Below are positions 17,394 through 26,445 of a stretch of 64,000 nt of DNA, one piece after another (the first letter of the stretch is position 1; each line of letters begins with the position of its first letter). This DNA is from Pedobacter insulae (lineage in GTDB: Bacteria > Bacteroidota > Bacteroidia > Sphingobacteriales > Sphingobacteriaceae): contig NZ_FOPP01000010.1 of NCBI RefSeq assembly GCF_900113525.1, positions 124,001 to 188,000 of the forward strand. The letters are read 5' to 3'. Under the pieces are notes generated by a model. That model was not told where the DNA came from and searched no databases. It saw only the letters and a program-made list of their open reading frames with translations. The position numbers were made by a program, and so were the translations under genes.

Positions 17394-18188
17394 TTAAATA
17401 ATAGAGAGGCTGTGGCCCGATAGCAATAATACAATGATTACTCCGCCGACAATAATCCTATACCAGCCAAAGATTTTAAAGCCATTTTTATTGAGGTAGC
17501 CAATAAAGCTTTTAATAGCCAATAGGGCAACAATGAAGGCAACTACATTTCCAAACGCCAAGACCTGCATTTGATCAGGTGTAATAGCATGCCCCTCCTG
17601 GTAAAAGTCTAATAATTTTTTTGCCGTAGCTGCAAACATCGTTGGAACAGCCAGAAAAAAAGAAAATTCAGCGGCTGCTTTTCTTGTAAGGTTCTGGCTC
17701 ATCCCGCCCACAATCGTAGCACCAGATCTTGATACACCTGGGATCATTGCAAGACATTGAAAGAAGCCAATTTTTAATGCGGTAACATAATTAATATCTT
17801 CTTCTGTTTCAATGGTCGCATTTTTATACCATTTATCAACAAATAATAAAATAACGCCTCCTATCACTAAAGAAATTCCTACTGTAAGTGGGCTTTCCAA
17901 CATTTGGTCAATTTTATCACTGAGTAAAAAGCCGAAAATCGCCGCCGGAATAAAAGCGACTATTAATTTAAAATAGAAATTAACGCTTTTAAAAAAACGT
18001 TTGAAATATAAGACTACTATAGAAAGAATAGCACCCAGTTGGATACAAATAGTAAATAGTTTTACAAAAGGATCAGACTGAATGCCCATTACGGATGAGC
18101 CAATAATCATATGACCAGTGGATGAAACCGGTAAAAACTCCGTTAAACCCTCAATAAGAGCAAGGATAAATGCTTGAAAGAAATTCAT
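17394..18188 (-). CDS. uppP: Undecaprenyl-diphosphatase UppP (BacA family)
   Basis: 264 residues, polytopic inner-membrane enzyme that recycles undecaprenyl pyrophosphate to the monophosphate carrier for cell-wall synthesis. The two signature motifs are visible: [20 protein letters not shown] near the N-terminus (Glu13, Glu17, His26) and [13 protein letters not shown] in the middle. Seven to eight hydrophobic helices are evident. The start lies 6 bases after the DUF3098 stop, so ftsX, DUF3098 and uppP form a compact operon as commonly seen in Bacteroidota. Confidence 0.96.
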   Translation of the reverse strand: MNFFQAFILALIEGLTEFLPVSSTGHMIIGSSVMGIQSDPFVKLFTICIQLGAILSIVVLYFKRFFKSVNFYFKLIVAFIPAAIFGFLLSDKIDQMLESPLTVGISLVIGGVILLFVDKWYKNATIETEEDINYVTALKIGFFQCLAMIPGVSRSGATIVGGMSQNLTRKAAAEFSFFLAVPTMFAATAKKLLDFYQEGHAITPDQMQVLAFGNVVAFIVALLAIKSFIGYLNKNGFKIFGWYRIIVGGVIIVLLLSGHSLSII

Positions 18189-18194
18189 TAATTA

Positions 18195-18422
18195 TTACTT
18201 CTTCAAAATGGCGTAAACACCAAATGCGAAACCAAATAAGACTGTCATCGGAGCAATTAGCGTTCTTCGGGTGTCGTAAATGTCGCCCTCCTTACCAATC
18301 ATTAAAATAAAGCCAAGAGCAACTATTGAAATGCTGATGATTAACAATTGATAATTCTTTTTATTAAAAACCATCTCTACTTTTTGTTCCTGTTTTACAG
18401 GAGCTGATTTTTTTTCTGCCAT
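18195..18422 (-). CDS. DUF3098 small membrane protein
   Basis: 75 residues with a charged N-terminal tail (about 1-22) and two transmembrane helices (about 27-45 and 56-73), the layout of DUF3098. The function is unknown, but the gene is regularly found between ftsX and uppP in Bacteroidota, which suggests a role in envelope or division processes. The ATG overlaps the last base of the ftsX stop codon (TAATG), implying coupled translation. Confidence 0.88.
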   Translation of the reverse strand: MAEKKSAPVKQEQKVEMVFNKKNYQLLIISISIVALGFILMIGKEGDIYDTRRTLIAPMTVLFGFAFGVYAILKK

Positions 18423-19300
18423 TATCTATAAAGGTCGTAAATTTTTAAACGTAAATATCTGCTTACCGCAAACAAGGTCGAGATTGCCGTAATGAAAATT
18501 CCAATCGCTACCATTGCAACTAACACAATTCCAAAATCGGTATAATTTCTTAGGATGATAATTTCTGGAATTTCTTTTTGGGCATAATATAAAATGCCTA
18601 ATAGAATGATAATCGCAATAAATGAAGCAATTAAGCCATGAAGTGCCGCCACCAAGATAAATGGCTTTCTAATGAAGTTTTTTGTTGCACCAACCAGTTG
18701 CATACTTTTAATTAAAAAGCGCTGAGAAAAGATAGCCAATCGGATTGTATTATTAATTAAGGCAACTGCTATGACCAATAAAACGATGGCAAAACCTAAA
18801 ACTATTAAGCTAATGGTGCTAATATTCTTATTAACCATGTCGATTAAAGAACTTTGATAGATTACTTCTTTAACCATAGGATCTTTTTCCAAGCTCTTTT
18901 TTAGGGCATCAATACGTTGGTTGTTTGCATAATCAGCTTTTAAGTATACATCAATGGTAGATAAAAGTGGATTGTAGCCGAGGAAATTAACGAAGTCTTC
19001 TCCTAAATCTTTGGTTAGGTTATGTTGTGCAACTTCTTTGTTTATGTATTGAGTTTGTTTAACTGCGGCATTTCCATTTAACTGTTTTTGAAATGCGAGA
19101 ATTTCGGTTTCTTTTGCGCCTTCGTCTACAATAATATTCAAAACAATGTTTTCTTTAACATAGTTTGATAAGTTTTTTGCGTGCACCAAAATAAGCCCCA
19201 ACATACCCAGCATTAGTAATACTAAAGCAATACTAAAGATTGTCGAAATATAAATGGTTTTTGTCTTTTTAGCAGCTTCGCTTACTTCGAATTCTTCCAT
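18422..19300 (-). CDS. ftsX: Cell division protein FtsX (permease-like)
   Basis: 292 residues when started at the ATG at 19298-19300 (MEEFEVSEAAKKTKT). A longer open frame reaches 19456, but its 52 extra residues do not resemble FtsX, so the shorter start is preferred. Layout: cytoplasmic tail, TM1 (about 18-40), a large extracytoplasmic domain (about 45-165), then three more helices (about 170-195, 220-243 and 258-282) of the FtsX/MacB-type permease fold. With FtsE it regulates peptidoglycan hydrolases at the septum; ftsE itself is not in this window. Confidence 0.93.
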   Translation of the reverse strand: MEEFEVSEAAKKTKTIYISTIFSIALVLLMLGMLGLILVHAKNLSNYVKENIVLNIIVDEGAKETEILAFQKQLNGNAAVKQTQYINKEVAQHNLTKDLGEDFVNFLGYNPLLSTIDVYLKADYANNQRIDALKKSLEKDPMVKEVIYQSSLIDMVNKNISTISLIVLGFAIVLLVIAVALINNTIRLAIFSQRFLIKSMQLVGATKNFIRKPFILVAALHGLIASFIAIIILLGILYYAQKEIPEIIILRNYTDFGIVLVAMVAIGIFITAISTLFAVSRYLRLKIYDLYR

Positions 19301-19370
19301 GTATCTGTTTTTGTTTGTGCGAAAATAACGAAAGATAAGCAGAAATGTAAATATTTTTAAGGATGAGTGG

Positions 19371-19396
19371 CGAACGTTAACGTTTTTTAACGTTTG
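19371..19396. promoter_or_regulatory. inverted repeat in the ftsX-leuS divergent region
   Basis: Arms CGAACGTTAA (19371-19380) and TTAACGTTTG (19387-19396) are inverted repeats with one mismatch. They lie in the 297-base gap between the divergent ftsX and leuS starts, about 70 bases from ftsX. It could be an operator or a small hairpin; no regulator can be named. No other strong feature was seen in this gap apart from a TATTTTTG box at 19586-19593 that is almost on top of the leuS start. Confidence 0.3.
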
Positions 19397-19597
19397 GTAT
19401 GCTGAGGTTGGAGGTTCTGGTTCAGCTATTATTGGATTTATAAAGTGTGATAACAATTACGCAACAAAGCGATGTCAAAATAAGTATAGCGTCGATCTTT
19501 TTATGGAAATCTTTCTGAGGTCCGAAGGAAGTGGTAAATTCCTGCGTTATCTACGCTTAAATTCGGCTTTAGTCAAATTTCTTCCTATTTTTGCAAA

Positions 19598-22396
19598 ATG
19601 GATTATCAATTTAAAGCGATAGAAGAAAAGTGGCAGAATTTTTGGGCTCAAAATCAAACATTTAAGGCAGAAACCAACAGCAGTAGACCTAAGTATTATG
19701 TATTGGATATGTTTCCGTATCCATCGGGAGCTGGTTTACATGTTGGCCATCCGCTAGGCTATATCGCTTCTGATATTTTTTCCAGATATAAAAGATTAAA
19801 AGGATTTAATGTGCTCCATCCAATGGGTTATGACTCGTTTGGTCTGCCTGCAGAACAGTATGCTATTCAAACTGGTCAGCATCCGGCAATTACCACCGAG
19901 GCAAATATTGCAACTTACCGTCGACAGTTAGATCAAATTGGTTTTTCATTTGATTGGAGTAGAGAGGTTAGAACAAGTGATGCTGGCTATTATAAATGGA
20001 CACAGTGGATTTTTATGAAACTGTTTAACTCATGGTATAATTTGGAGACAGACCGTGCGGAAGATATTGTCACATTGATAGAGAAATTCCAAATATCGGG
20101 CAATGCAGAGGTAAAAGCTGTTTGTGATGAAGACATAGTTTCTTTTTTACCAAGCGATTGGTCGGCATTTAACGAAGAAGAAAAGCAAGCCCTATTATTA
20201 AAGTATCGATTAACTTATTTAAAGGAAAGCACCGTGAATTGGTGCGCAGGGTTGGGAACGGTTCTAGCAAACGATGAAGTGAAGGATGGTTTTTCTGAAC
20301 GTGGTGGGTTCCCGGTTGAACAAAAGAAAATGATGCAGTGGAGCATGCGTATTTCGGCCTATGCAGAGCGACTATTGCAGGGCTTAGATACGATAGACTG
20401 GCCTGAACCTGTTAAAGAAATGCAGCGCAATTGGATAGGAAAAAGCGTTGGTGCGTCTGTTAAGTTTAAAATTGAGACCGAAGACATTAAGCTGGCGACC
20501 CAAGACTACATCGAAGTTTTCACAACACGAGTGGATACCATATTTGGGGTCTCGTTTATCGTCTTAGCCCCGGAACATGAATTGGTGAGCATATTAACGA
20601 CCGAAGCGCAAAAGCAAGATATTGAAAATTACATTGCCCAAACTAAGAAGAAGTCGGAATTAGACCGTATGGCAGATACCAAGACGGTTTCGGGCGCCTT
20701 TACAGGGAGTTATGTGATTAATCCCGTAAATAATGAGAAAGTACCGATTTGGATTGCAGATTATGTGTTAGCTGGTTATGGTACAGGGGCGGTAATGGGT
20801 GTGCCAAGTGGTGATCAACGTGATTGGTTATTTGCAACACATTTTAATCTGCCGATTATTCAAATATTAGATGGGCAAAAGAACATTGAAAATGAAGCTG
20901 ATGCAACAAAGGAGGGAAGATACATTAACTCAGGGTTTATCGATAACTTAGGTTACAAAGAAGCGGTTTCCTATTTAAACCATTGGTTAGAACGTGAAGG
21001 CGTGGGAAAAGCTAAGGTGAACTATCGCATGAGAGATGCTATTTTCGGTCGCCAGCGTTATTGGGGAGAGCCAATTCCAGTTTATTTTAAAAATGGACTG
21101 CCTTACTTAATTCAAGAAGAAGAATTGCCGTTGGTATTGCCTGAGATTGATAAATATTTGCCTACTGAGAGCGGCGAACCCCCTTTGGCTAGAGCCGAAG
21201 ACTGGTCTCCATGCCATGGTGAAACTTATGAATTAAGTACAATGCCAGGATGGGCGGGAAGTAGCTGGTACTGGTATCGTTACATGGATAGCCAGAATGA
21301 TGAGGCGTTTGCTTCAAAGGATGCTATTTCCTATTGGAAGGATGTTGATTTATATATTGGGGGGTCTGAGCATGCCACAGGTCACTTGCTATACAGCCGT
21401 TTCTGGAATAAATTTTTGAAAGATTTAGGGTTTGTTAATGAGGAAGAGCCTTTCAAGAAATTGATTAACCAGGGGATGATTCAAGGGCGGAGTAATTTTG
21501 TGTACCGTGTAGTTGATGAGGAGGGGAGAGGAACAAACAAATTAGTTTCTTACGGATTGAGAAAAGACTATAAAACTACAGCTTTGCATGTTGATGTAAA
21601 TATTGTGGAGCATGAAGTTTTAGATATTGAGAAATTCAAAGCTTTCAGGCCTGAATTTGCGGATGCTGAATTTATCTTAGAAAATGGAAAATACATTTGT
21701 GGCGTCGAAGTAGAGAAGATGTCGAAATCAAAATTCAATGTGGTTAACCCCGATGTTTTGATTGAGGGCTACGGCGCTGATACTTTAAGGATGTATGAAA
21801 TGTTTTTAGGTCCGCTTGAGCAAAGCAAGCCTTGGAATACCAATGGAATTGAAGGGGTGTTTAAGTTTTTACGGAAGTTCTGGCGTTTATTTCATAATGA
21901 AGAATGGGTTTTCGGGGTAAACGATGGCGAACCAACTAAGACTGAATTAAAAGCTTTACATAAAATCATTAAAAAGGTACAGGATGATATTGAACGTTTT
22001 TCATTTAACACCTCAGTTTCTAGTTTTATGATTGCGGTAAATGAATTAACCGATCTAAAATGTAAAAACCGTTCAGTATTAACTGATTTAGTGGTGGTAC
22101 TTTCTCCATACGCACCCCATATTTGTGAAGAGTTATGGGAGTTGCTAGGGCATACAGATTTATCCAATACCCCATACCCAACTTTTAATCCAGCTTATCT
22201 TGAAGAAAATGAATTTGCCTATCCAGTATCGATAAATGGCAAGATGAAGATGAACTTAAATTTAAGTTTAAGTTTAGATGAGGCTGCGGTGAAGGAAATT
22301 GTTTTATCGAATGAACAGGTTCGGGGTTACCTTGAAGGGAAGGAAGCAAAGAAAATAATATTTGTTAAAGGAAAGATAGTGAATATAGTGATTTAA
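19598..22396 (+). CDS. leuS: Leucyl-tRNA synthetase
   Basis: 932 residues, class I aminoacyl-tRNA synthetase that charges tRNA-Leu. The HIGH-type motif is HVGH at residues 48-51 (in SGAGLHVGHPLGY), and the KMSKS loop is at residues 707-711 (VEKMSKSKFNVVNPD). Between them lie the editing (CP1) domain, with VFTTRVDTIFGVSF and GYGTGAVMGVPSGDQRD, and the WAGSSWYWYRYMD region of the catalytic core. The C-terminal anticodon-binding helical bundle ends at about residue 930. It is monocistronic or leads into the sigma factor gene 65 bases downstream. Confidence 0.97.
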   Translation: MDYQFKAIEEKWQNFWAQNQTFKAETNSSRPKYYVLDMFPYPSGAGLHVGHPLGYIASDIFSRYKRLKGFNVLHPMGYDSFGLPAEQYAIQTGQHPAITTEANIATYRRQLDQIGFSFDWSREVRTSDAGYYKWTQWIFMKLFNSWYNLETDRAEDIVTLIEKFQISGNAEVKAVCDEDIVSFLPSDWSAFNEEEKQALLLKYRLTYLKESTVNWCAGLGTVLANDEVKDGFSERGGFPVEQKKMMQWSMRISAYAERLLQGLDTIDWPEPVKEMQRNWIGKSVGASVKFKIETEDIKLATQDYIEVFTTRVDTIFGVSFIVLAPEHELVSILTTEAQKQDIENYIAQTKKKSELDRMADTKTVSGAFTGSYVINPVNNEKVPIWIADYVLAGYGTGAVMGVPSGDQRDWLFATHFNLPIIQILDGQKNIENEADATKEGRYINSGFIDNLGYKEAVSYLNHWLEREGVGKAKVNYRMRDAIFGRQRYWGEPIPVYFKNGLPYLIQEEELPLVLPEIDKYLPTESGEPPLARAEDWSPCHGETYELSTMPGWAGSSWYWYRYMDSQNDEAFASKDAISYWKDVDLYIGGSEHATGHLLYSRFWNKFLKDLGFVNEEEPFKKLINQGMIQGRSNFVYRVVDEEGRGTNKLVSYGLRKDYKTTALHVDVNIVEHEVLDIEKFKAFRPEFADAEFILENGKYICGVEVEKMSKSKFNVVNPDVLIEGYGADTLRMYEMFLGPLEQSKPWNTNGIEGVFKFLRKFWRLFHNEEWVFGVNDGEPTKTELKALHKIIKKVQDDIERFSFNTSVSSFMIAVNELTDLKCKNRSVLTDLVVVLSPYAPHICEELWELLGHTDLSNTPYPTFNPAYLEENEFAYPVSINGKMKMNLNLSLSLDEAAVKEIVLSNEQVRGYLEGKEAKKIIFVKGKIVNIVI

Positions 22397-22461
22397 ATAA
22401 TTTTCCAGTTCTTGTGATTTTTCCCAACTTGTTGCGAATAATAGGGAAAGATAATTTAGTA

Positions 22462-22965
22462 ATGCAAGAAAAGTTAACCGCTCCACCCGATTTCCTGACC
22501 ATGATTGAGGCTAATAAGCGTATCATATTTAAAATATGCAATGCTTATTGTCAAAATATAAACGACCGAGAAGATCTTGCGCAAGAAATAATTTATCAGT
22601 TATGGCGCTCATGGGCTGGCTTCAATTCTAACTACAAACTTTCTACCTGGATGTATCGAATAGCTTTAAATGTAGCTATTACCTTTTATCGCGGGGGAAA
22701 AAAAAACAAGGAAACTATTTTAATTGGCGATCATTTGATCGAGATTGCCGATGAACATTTAGATGATGGCTTGGAGCATAACTTAAATGCACTACAAAAA
22801 TTTATCAATGAGCTCAAAGAATTGGATAGGGCACTCATGATTCTCTATCTGGAAGAAAAATCCCACAAGGAAATAGCCGAGATTATTGGAATTAGTACAA
22901 CCAATGTGGCTACCAAAATTGGTAGGATTAAAGAACAATTAAAAGTCAAATTCTCAACCCTGTAA
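22462..22965 (+). CDS. ECF-type RNA polymerase sigma factor
   Basis: 167 residues if started at the ATG at 22462 (a GTG at 22414 in the same frame would add 16 residues with no family likeness). Region 2 is visible at about 15-75 (NDREDLAQEIIYQLWRSWAGFN ... STWMYRIALNVAITFYR) and region 4 at about 110-165, with the helix-turn-helix SHKEIAEIIGISTTNVATKIGRIKEQL. It directs RNA polymerase to a small regulon. It is followed after 11 bases by a small membrane protein that may be its anti-sigma partner (inference). Confidence 0.92.
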   Translation: MQEKLTAPPDFLTMIEANKRIIFKICNAYCQNINDREDLAQEIIYQLWRSWAGFNSNYKLSTWMYRIALNVAITFYRGGKKNKETILIGDHLIEIADEHLDDGLEHNLNALQKFINELKELDRALMILYLEEKSHKEIAEIIGISTTNVATKIGRIKEQLKVKFSTL

Positions 22966-22976
22966 ACTTCTTAAAA

Positions 22977-23624
22977 ATGGATAATTTAGAAATCATCAGC
23001 CTTTGGAAACAATATGATGAAAAATTGGAGAAAACAATTTCACTTAATCATAAATTAATTGCCGAATTGCAACAACAGAAAGCAAAAAGTGCGCTTAAAC
23101 CGGCACGGAATTACAAGTTAATTGCGATCGCAGTAGGGGTAACTTATGCGGTAACGGTCGCTTACTTTTGGTATCATCTCAATAGTCTCGCATCTCTTTT
23201 CGTTAATCTTTCGATTGGCATTCATTTGGCTGTAATTGTGATCGCAATAGGAATGTATATCAGGCAGTTGGTGCTGATCAGTGAAATAGATCGCAGTGAG
23301 AATGTTTTACAAATGCAGCACAAAATGGCGAAACTACGGCACTCAACATTAAAGGTTATCGGAATATGCTTTTTACAGTTTCCAGTTTTTGCGACTTGGA
23401 ACATAAGTTTCGAGTTAATCACTGAACAACCATGGGCCTTCTGGTTTATTCAAGTGCCAATATTGGGTTTGTTTACTTATATAGGTGTTTGGTTTTTCAA
23501 AAATATTGACATCAAAAACATGGATAAAAGATGGTTCAGGATGATGTTTTATGGAGCAGAGTGGTCGTCTATCCTTCGTGCTGGCAATTTCCTGAAAGAA
23601 ATCGAAGACTTTGAGAAGAGTTAA
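22977..23624 (+). CDS. Polytopic membrane protein, possible anti-sigma partner
   Basis: 215 residues. A cytosolic N-terminus of about 47 residues with a helical, charged character (SLWKQYDEKLEKTISLNHKLIAELQQQKAK) is followed by four hydrophobic helices (about 48-68, 74-98, 123-145 and 152-172) and a cytosolic C-terminal tail rich in aromatic residues. No named domain is recognised. The 11-base spacing from the sigma factor gene and the soluble N-terminus facing the cytoplasm fit a membrane-held regulator of that sigma factor, but this is only inferred from position. Confidence 0.7.
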   Translation: MDNLEIISLWKQYDEKLEKTISLNHKLIAELQQQKAKSALKPARNYKLIAIAVGVTYAVTVAYFWYHLNSLASLFVNLSIGIHLAVIVIAIGMYIRQLVLISEIDRSENVLQMQHKMAKLRHSTLKVIGICFLQFPVFATWNISFELITEQPWAFWFIQVPILGLFTYIGVWFFKNIDIKNMDKRWFRMMFYGAEWSSILRAGNFLKEIEDFEKS

Positions 23625-23744
23625 CTTCCCATCTTTTTCGCCGCCTTAAACAGGCTATTCACCGCCTTTTCTAAACTAGCGGACTAAAATCCCTATGGAG
23701 GGCTGTAACAAAAGCTAATTTTGTAAGACTAAATTAAAAAAATT

Positions 23745-23784
23745 GACTTCGCAAGTCGGCGTTTTACGGCCGACTTGCGAAGTC
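23745..23784. repeat. perfect 16-base inverted repeat upstream of TonB receptor
   Basis: The arms GACTTCGCAAGTCGGC (23745-23760) and its exact reverse complement (23769-23784) enclose an 8-base loop (GTTTTACG). It lies 34 bases before the TonB-dependent receptor start and has no U-tract, so it is not a plain terminator. It could be a mRNA leader structure or another dispersed intergenic palindrome. Confidence 0.9.
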
Positions 23785-23818
23785 GCCGCTAACGTTAACT
23801 AACAAAACAATAATCTAA

Positions 23819-26224
23819 ATGAAATCAATTTTACTTTTATGCGTGTCTTTACTATTTATAGTTAATGTAAAGGCTCAATTTCCAGGTATGGGTGGTCCGG
23901 CTAAACCAACAATTGCAGGTCGTATTACAGTTACTGTGCTGGATTCGGCTACTCAAAAACCTATCGACTATGCAAGTGTTTCACTAACAAAAGTTAAGGA
24001 TAATAAACCAGTAAATGGTGGTGTAACTGACGAAAAGGGCAAGGTAGTTCTTCAAAATATTACACCCGACGAATATAGGCTATCCATTGGATTTTTAGGT
24101 TATAAAACCAAAAGCATGGTAGTTAAAACAACACCAGAAAAACCAGATCAAAATTTAGGAACTATTTATTTAATTGGTACAGCAAATACTTTAAATGAAG
24201 TAACCGTTGAAGGTAAAAAGGCGATGATCGAAAATAAAATTGATCGAATGGTTTACAATGCAGAGGCTGATGCAACAAATGCAGGAGGTGACGCAACCGA
24301 TGTAATGCGTAAGGTACCAATGCTTTCGGTTGATATTAATGGGAACGTGCAATTGCGAGGAAGTGCAGTTCGTGTACTTATTAATGGGAAGCCATCGGGT
24401 ACCATGGCCAATAGTGTTGCTGATGCACTGAAAATGATACCAGCGGATCAAATTAAAAGTGTTGAAGTAATTACCAGTCCTTCGGCTAAATATGATGCAG
24501 AGGGTTCGGGTGGTATCATCAACATTATCACTAAAAAAAGCAATGCGCAAGGTGTGAGTGGCAGCGTAAATGCAACTGCAGGAACACGTCAGAATACAGG
24601 TGCATTTAATCTTACCGCAAAAACTGGTCGTTTAAGTGTTAATACTGCTCTAGGCACTATGATTGCCTATCCTCAAACTTCAAGTGTAGGTTTTTTAAAC
24701 ACTACTGTAAGCAATGGTATAACAAGTACGGTTGACCAGAATGGGTCGTCAGACTGGGCTAGAGAAATGTTTAATGGTAGTTTAGGGTTAGATTACGATT
24801 TTAACCTTTACAATAATGTTAGTACAACTGCTAAATACAACCGTTTTTATAACGGAGGTCCAGGCACATCAATTATGTCTATCAATAATGTCTCGGCTAA
24901 AAACATCGGTTCAACAGATATGAGCAATGGTAATTTAGACTGGAATTTAGATTATAAGCATACGAGTAAGAAAGCTGGAGAGGAGTTTTCAATTTCAGGG
25001 CAATTAACTGAAGGAAGAAATACAAACGATTTTACTAATACTTTACAGATGCCAAATTTGAATGATTTAATCACTTCAAGCAGTAATATTGGAAGAAATA
25101 AAGAGTATACCGCTCAAACCGATTATGTTTATCCTTTTAGCAAAGCAGTAATTTTTGAAGTTGGTGGTAAAGGAATTTTTAGAAATATCTTAAGTCAGTA
25201 TGGTAATAACTCAGCTCAAGATTTCGATTATAATCAAAACGTTGGTGCAGCTTATAGCACAATCAGTTTTAATTTGAGCAAAAAAGTTCAATTTAAAGGA
25301 GGCTTAAGGGCTGAATATACGGGTATAGAAATTAATAACGGGTTTAAAAACGATTACTTTAATCTTTTCCCAAGCGTAATCATTTCGCAAACTTTAAAGG
25401 GGAGTACCACGCTTAAAGTGAGCTATAACCGTAGGGTTCAGCGTCCGAGTCTGAGTTATTTGAATCCGTTCCGTAATGAAAGCAATCAGTTTAGCGTATT
25501 CCAGGGAAACCCTTTGCTAAATCCAGAATTAAGTGATAACTATGAAATAGGTTACTCGACATTTATCAAGGGATCGATTATCAATGCTTCGGTTTTTTAT
25601 CGCCGTACGGGTAATGTAATTGAAAGAGGCAATCAGGTAGATGCAATAGATCCACAAAAGGTACTAACTACTTTCCTCAATGTTGGTATATCAGAAAGTT
25701 ATGGTTTTAATGTGTTTGGGTCGTATAACCCATTGCCAAAATGGACTTTAATGAGTAACGTTGGGATGAATACTTACCATGTTGTAAATAAACTTGAAAA
25801 TTTGAATACAGGAACTTATTTGAATTATAATATTTTCTTGCGTTCTGCAAATAGTTTCAAAAAGGGCTGGAATATGGAGTTATTTGGTGTAGTTAACTCA
25901 CCGCAACGTACTTTCCAAGGTAAAACTGATGCGATGTTCTTTTATGGTGGAGCAGTTAAGAAAGAAATCCTCAAGAAAAAAGGAACTATCGGCGTGAATG
26001 TATTGAATCCATTTAACCGTGATTTAAATATCAAAGTGGTAACCCAATCAAAAAATAGCTACCAAGTGCAGGATATTCATTACCCATTGCGTTCATTTGG
26101 CTTAAACTTTAGCTATAATTTTGGTAAGCTTAAGTTTACTGAAAAGAAAAAAATTAAAAATGACGATGTTAAACAAGATCAACAAGGTGGTGGACAAATG
26201 GGTGGTATGGGAGGAAACCAGTAG
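23819..26224 (+). CDS. TonB-dependent receptor, outer-membrane beta-barrel type
   Basis: 801 residues. A signal peptide (about 1-19, ending VKAQ) is followed by a carboxypeptidase-regulatory-like domain (about 32-115, ITVTVLDSATQKPIDYASVSLTK), a plug domain (about 130-235, with RMVYNAEADATNAGGDATDVMRK reduced to its core VMRKVPMLSVD and GGIINIITKKS), and a long C-terminal barrel of the OMP_b-brl_3 kind (about 240-780). Both ends are Gly/Met-rich (FPGMGGP at the start, GGQMGGMGGNQ at the end), which is unusual for a receptor and of unknown use. The substrate is unknown. A sigma factor gene pair lies just upstream. Confidence 0.92.
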   Translation: MKSILLLCVSLLFIVNVKAQFPGMGGPAKPTIAGRITVTVLDSATQKPIDYASVSLTKVKDNKPVNGGVTDEKGKVVLQNITPDEYRLSIGFLGYKTKSMVVKTTPEKPDQNLGTIYLIGTANTLNEVTVEGKKAMIENKIDRMVYNAEADATNAGGDATDVMRKVPMLSVDINGNVQLRGSAVRVLINGKPSGTMANSVADALKMIPADQIKSVEVITSPSAKYDAEGSGGIINIITKKSNAQGVSGSVNATAGTRQNTGAFNLTAKTGRLSVNTALGTMIAYPQTSSVGFLNTTVSNGITSTVDQNGSSDWAREMFNGSLGLDYDFNLYNNVSTTAKYNRFYNGGPGTSIMSINNVSAKNIGSTDMSNGNLDWNLDYKHTSKKAGEEFSISGQLTEGRNTNDFTNTLQMPNLNDLITSSSNIGRNKEYTAQTDYVYPFSKAVIFEVGGKGIFRNILSQYGNNSAQDFDYNQNVGAAYSTISFNLSKKVQFKGGLRAEYTGIEINNGFKNDYFNLFPSVIISQTLKGSTTLKVSYNRRVQRPSLSYLNPFRNESNQFSVFQGNPLLNPELSDNYEIGYSTFIKGSIINASVFYRRTGNVIERGNQVDAIDPQKVLTTFLNVGISESYGFNVFGSYNPLPKWTLMSNVGMNTYHVVNKLENLNTGTYLNYNIFLRSANSFKKGWNMELFGVVNSPQRTFQGKTDAMFFYGGAVKKEILKKKGTIGVNVLNPFNRDLNIKVVTQSKNSYQVQDIHYPLRSFGLNFSYNFGKLKFTEKKKIKNDDVKQDQQGGGQMGGMGGNQ

Positions 26225-26285
26225 TTTGTTAAAATATGTTAATAAATATTTAGTTTGTTGATTCGTTTTATGATAATTTAAATTA

Positions 26286-26293
26286 TATATTTG
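26286..26293 (+). promoter_or_regulatory. possible -7 box of a short transcript
   Basis: TATATTTG is an exact match to TAnnTTTG. It lies downstream of the TonB receptor and about 90 bases before the terminator hairpin at 26377. A TTG at 26258-26260 is 25 bases upstream, a little farther than the usual -33 spacing. If used, it would produce a small RNA of about 110 bases. Confidence 0.3.
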
Positions 26294-26376
26294 ATATATC
26301 ATCCACCAAACAAAGCAATGAAAATTGTGATGTTAGGCAAATTAAACTAGAACTAAAACAACCAAATATAAATTCT

Positions 26377-26412
26377 AACCTCTGGAGCTTTTGTTTCAGA
26401 GGTTTTTTTTTG
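26377..26412 (+). terminator. rho-independent terminator after the TonB receptor
   Basis: An 8-base stem AACCTCTG (26377-26384) / CAGAGGTT (26397-26404) with a 12-base loop is followed by a run of nine or more T on the plus strand. It lies 152 bases after the receptor stop and points away from it, facing the convergent SBP gene. Confidence 0.85.
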
Positions 26413-26445
26413 ACCAGCATTGTATCTCTGTATCTTCTTCATTAG

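Noticed and set aside
19301..19456. N-terminal extension of FtsX by 52 residues
   Set aside because: The extra residues do not resemble FtsX, and the internal ATG at 19300 gives the usual start and length.
19586..19593. TATTTTTG as promoter -7 box of leuS
   Set aside because: It ends 4 bases before the ATG, which would give a leaderless message, and no -33 element is present; chance in AT-rich DNA is more likely.
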